From an uncultured Rhizobiaceae group bacterium (GTDB lineage Bacteria; Pseudomonadota; Alphaproteobacteria; Rhizobiales; Rhizobiaceae): a stretch of 8,657 nucleotides of DNA. The notes under the pieces were generated by a model. It worked only from the letters and a program-made list of their open reading frames with translations, had not been told where the DNA came from and did not search any database. The position numbers were made by a program, and so were the translations under genes. Each line of letters begins with the position of its first letter. Position 1 is the first letter of the stretch. Location of the stretch: the NCBI GenBank assembly GCA_937923355.1, contig CALAIO010000255.1:1-8657 (forward strand), written 5' to 3'. Below are positions 6,729 through 8,657 of the stretch, piece by piece.

Positions 6729-6761
6729 GAAAGCCACCGCAAGAAATTGCGGTGGCTTTTT
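6729..6761. terminator. Bidirectional Rho-independent terminator between convergent genes
   Basis: A perfect 13-bp GC-rich stem pairs 6730-6742 with 6747-6759 around a GAAA tetraloop (6743-6746). On the plus strand the stem runs into TTTT (6757-6761 region). On the minus strand the opposite side gives TTTCTTTT, so it can end transcription of both the DM13 gene (stop at 6703) and the convergent VWA gene (stop at 6777). The two stop codons are only 73 bases apart, and the stem lies between them. Confidence 0.93.
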
Positions 6762-6776
6762 ATATTTCAAATATCT

Positions 6777-8654
6777 CTATTGAACCCCATCAACAGACTG
6801 TGTTAAACGTACCAGATTTATAAACTCTGCGCGGTAGCCAAACTCATCCTTACCCTTCGTAGACAGAGCAAGTTGAATGATATCATCATATGAATAATCA
6901 CCCGTGTATTCTCCCCCTTTAAGCAATTGCCCAAAGGCAGCAACGGCTGCAGCAAATTGTGCGTCATTGGAGACAGCTTTAACTTCATCCGCCAATGTAA
7001 TCGGCGTAGAAATTAACGTACTCGTATCGCTATCAGGAAGCTTGTAGCGAATTTTCATGAAACCATATTCATCCGGATTGGCATTCACGACTGGCTCTGC
7101 TTTCGCCTCCTCAGCTTGCGCATAGCGAAGCGGATCAACGTTTTGAGACTTGGCACCCACAGGCGTAATCTCATAGAGCGCGGTTACCGTATGCCCTGCC
7201 CCTATGTCACCAGCATCAACTTTATCATTGTTAAAGTCTTCCTGTTTCAACGCGCGTGTTTCATAGCCAATCAGGCGGTATTCACTGACTAGACCCGGAT
7301 TAAACTCAACCTGCAGCTTCACATCCTTCGCAATCGTAAAGAGCGTAGAACCTGCTTGCTCGACCAACACCTTACGCGCTTCTGATAGCGTATCGATATA
7401 AGCAGCATTGCCATTACCGTTCTGCGCTAGCTTCTGCATCAATTCATCATTGTAATTGCCACGCCCAAACCCAAGTACGGAAAGCGTCACACCTGTTTTA
7501 CGTTTCTTTTCAACATAGCGTTTCAACTGATCAGGATCGGAAATCCCCACGTTAAAGTCACCATCGGTGGCAAGGATAACGCGGTTTACACCATCACTAT
7601 TCAAGCTTTCCTCAGCCAACGCATAAGCCTGTTTAAGCCCTGCTCCCCCTGCCGTAGAGCCACCCGCATGAAGGCGATCAAGGGCAGCCAAAATCTTGCG
7701 CTTGTCTTTGACTTCAGTCGGCTCAAGCACAGTACCCGCACTGCCTGCATAAGCAACAATCGAAATCGTATCCGTTGGCTTGAGCGAATTGAGCAACAGC
7801 TTGAACGAATTGCGGAGCAGCGGCAGCTTGTTCGCCTGGTTCATCGAACCGGATGTATCAATTAAAAAGACAAGATTGCTGTCAGGCTGCTCGCTCTCTG
7901 CAAGTTCATAACCCTTGATGCCAATCGACATAAGCTTCGTACCTTCATTCCAAGGCGTAGGCATAATCGAGACATTAGCCTTGAAAGGCTGCGACTTATC
8001 CTTCGGGACTTCGTACTTATAATCAAAATAATTGATAAGCTCTTCAACCCGAACACTATCAGGATTTGGCATCTGATTATTATTAAGCGACGAACGCATA
8101 AAAGCGTAAGAGGCTGTGTCTACATCGACGGAGAAGGTTGAGACAGGTTCTGCTGTTACTGATTTAACTGGATTGGGTTTTACCTCTTCGAATTTGTCTC
8201 GGTTTTGCGCCTGCATATTTTGCGGCACGTGATCAAATATAAAACCGACTTTCCCTCTATAAGAACCTTCATGAAGAGGGGCGCCAGGTTTTTTAGCGTA
8301 CTGTTTATTTAGTTTTTTGATAAAAGTTTCATGTTGCGGCGTTTTCTGTGTTGAAACAGAAGACTGGCTTCTTCCTACTGGCGAAAAGTACTCAATATGA
8401 TCTGAATTAAGAGGAGTGTAAGTTTTTTTCGTACTGTCAGTAGGAACAGCTTCTATTTCAGGCTCCGCGACAACCTCAGGTTTAACATCGCCTCTGGTAT
8501 CAATGGTTACTTCTTCGTCAATACTCGAAAGCTGAGGCTGATCATCCAGCGTCGTAAATTGAGAAATATTTGGGCCAACCATAACAAAGGCCAGCACTGC
8601 AAGGCTTGCGCCGCCCATTAAGGAATAACCAAATTTCGAATTAAGCGTTTTCAT
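6777..8654 (-). CDS. YfbK-like von Willebrand factor type A domain protein (start at window edge)
   Basis: A 625-residue protein as read. It has a hydrophobic segment at about 11-27, then a long polar linker rich in E, P, Q and T (about 35-165). The YfbK-type N-terminal module follows: VSTFSVDVDTASYAFMRSSL at 171-190 and VRVEELINYFDY. The VWA domain (about 260-440) carries a complete MIDAS metal site: D266-T-S268-G-S270, T334 in GGSTAGG and D364 in ATDGDFN. The C-terminal DUF3520-like region ends GYRAEFINLVRLTQSV. The protein probably binds a partner through Mg2+ at the MIDAS site outside or at the membrane. I see no cysteine, so unlike lipoprotein relatives it would be anchored by the N-terminal helix. 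The ATG at 8654 is three bases from the window end and the frame stays open, so the true start may lie further out; some rhizobial relatives have a cytoplasmic extension before the membrane helix. The cellular role of the family is not firmly known. Confidence 0.93.
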   Translation of the reverse strand: MKTLNSKFGYSLMGGASLAVLAFVMVGPNISQFTTLDDQPQLSSIDEEVTIDTRGDVKPEVVAEPEIEAVPTDSTKKTYTPLNSDHIEYFSPVGRSQSSVSTQKTPQHETFIKKLNKQYAKKPGAPLHEGSYRGKVGFIFDHVPQNMQAQNRDKFEEVKPNPVKSVTAEPVSTFSVDVDTASYAFMRSSLNNNQMPNPDSVRVEELINYFDYKYEVPKDKSQPFKANVSIMPTPWNEGTKLMSIGIKGYELAESEQPDSNLVFLIDTSGSMNQANKLPLLRNSFKLLLNSLKPTDTISIVAYAGSAGTVLEPTEVKDKRKILAALDRLHAGGSTAGGAGLKQAYALAEESLNSDGVNRVILATDGDFNVGISDPDQLKRYVEKKRKTGVTLSVLGFGRGNYNDELMQKLAQNGNGNAAYIDTLSEARKVLVEQAGSTLFTIAKDVKLQVEFNPGLVSEYRLIGYETRALKQEDFNNDKVDAGDIGAGHTVTALYEITPVGAKSQNVDPLRYAQAEEAKAEPVVNANPDEYGFMKIRYKLPDSDTSTLISTPITLADEVKAVSNDAQFAAAVAAFGQLLKGGEYTGDYSYDDIIQLALSTKGKDEFGYRAEFINLVRLTQSVDGVQ

Positions 8655-8657
8655 TTT

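Overview
The window reads as a chromosomal segment of an alphaproteobacterium, probably a marine or host-associated member of the Hyphomicrobiales or a neighbouring order. This is inferred from the families present (choline-sulfatase tail, DUF2339, DUF3422, YfbK-type VWA protein), a GGAAC-type stress promoter, a CCUCCUCCC-loop RNA element and a moderate GC content judged by eye. There are no tRNA or rRNA genes, no recognisable transposase genes and no CRISPR array.

Layout: (1) positions 1-171 hold the last 56 codons of a gene that resembles the C-terminus of choline-sulfatase (betC). (2) 256-1344 is a complete Old Yellow Enzyme family alkene reductase, preceded by a match to the alphaproteobacterial general-stress (EcfG/RpoE2) promoter. 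(3) 1352-1450, directly after its stop codon, is a nested inverted repeat whose apical loop is exactly CCTCCTCCC, the anti-Shine-Dalgarno signature of the cuckoo/CcsR and alpha-r14 small RNAs. (4) 1540-4377 encodes a 945-residue polytopic DUF2339 membrane protein. (5) 4506-4841 encodes a stand-alone BLUF blue-light sensor. (6) 4944-6215 encodes a DUF3422 protein with two C-terminal membrane segments. (7) 6329-6703 encodes a small exported DM13-domain protein with a twin-arginine-like signal. (8) A strong bidirectional terminator at 6729-6761 separates it from the convergent gene at 6777-8654, a YfbK-like von Willebrand factor A protein whose start lies at the window edge.

All genes left of 6729 run on the plus strand, but intergenic gaps of about 100-200 bases suggest several transcription units rather than one tight operon. 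The strongest undescribed candidate is the structured CCTCCTCCC element in the 3' UTR of the reductase. It may act in trans as an anti-SD sRNA, or in cis on the purine-rich ribosome binding site of the DUF2339 gene about 80-90 bases downstream. The second point of interest is the BLUF photoreceptor set between two membrane proteins of unknown function. No stretch longer than 300 bases lacks a gene.
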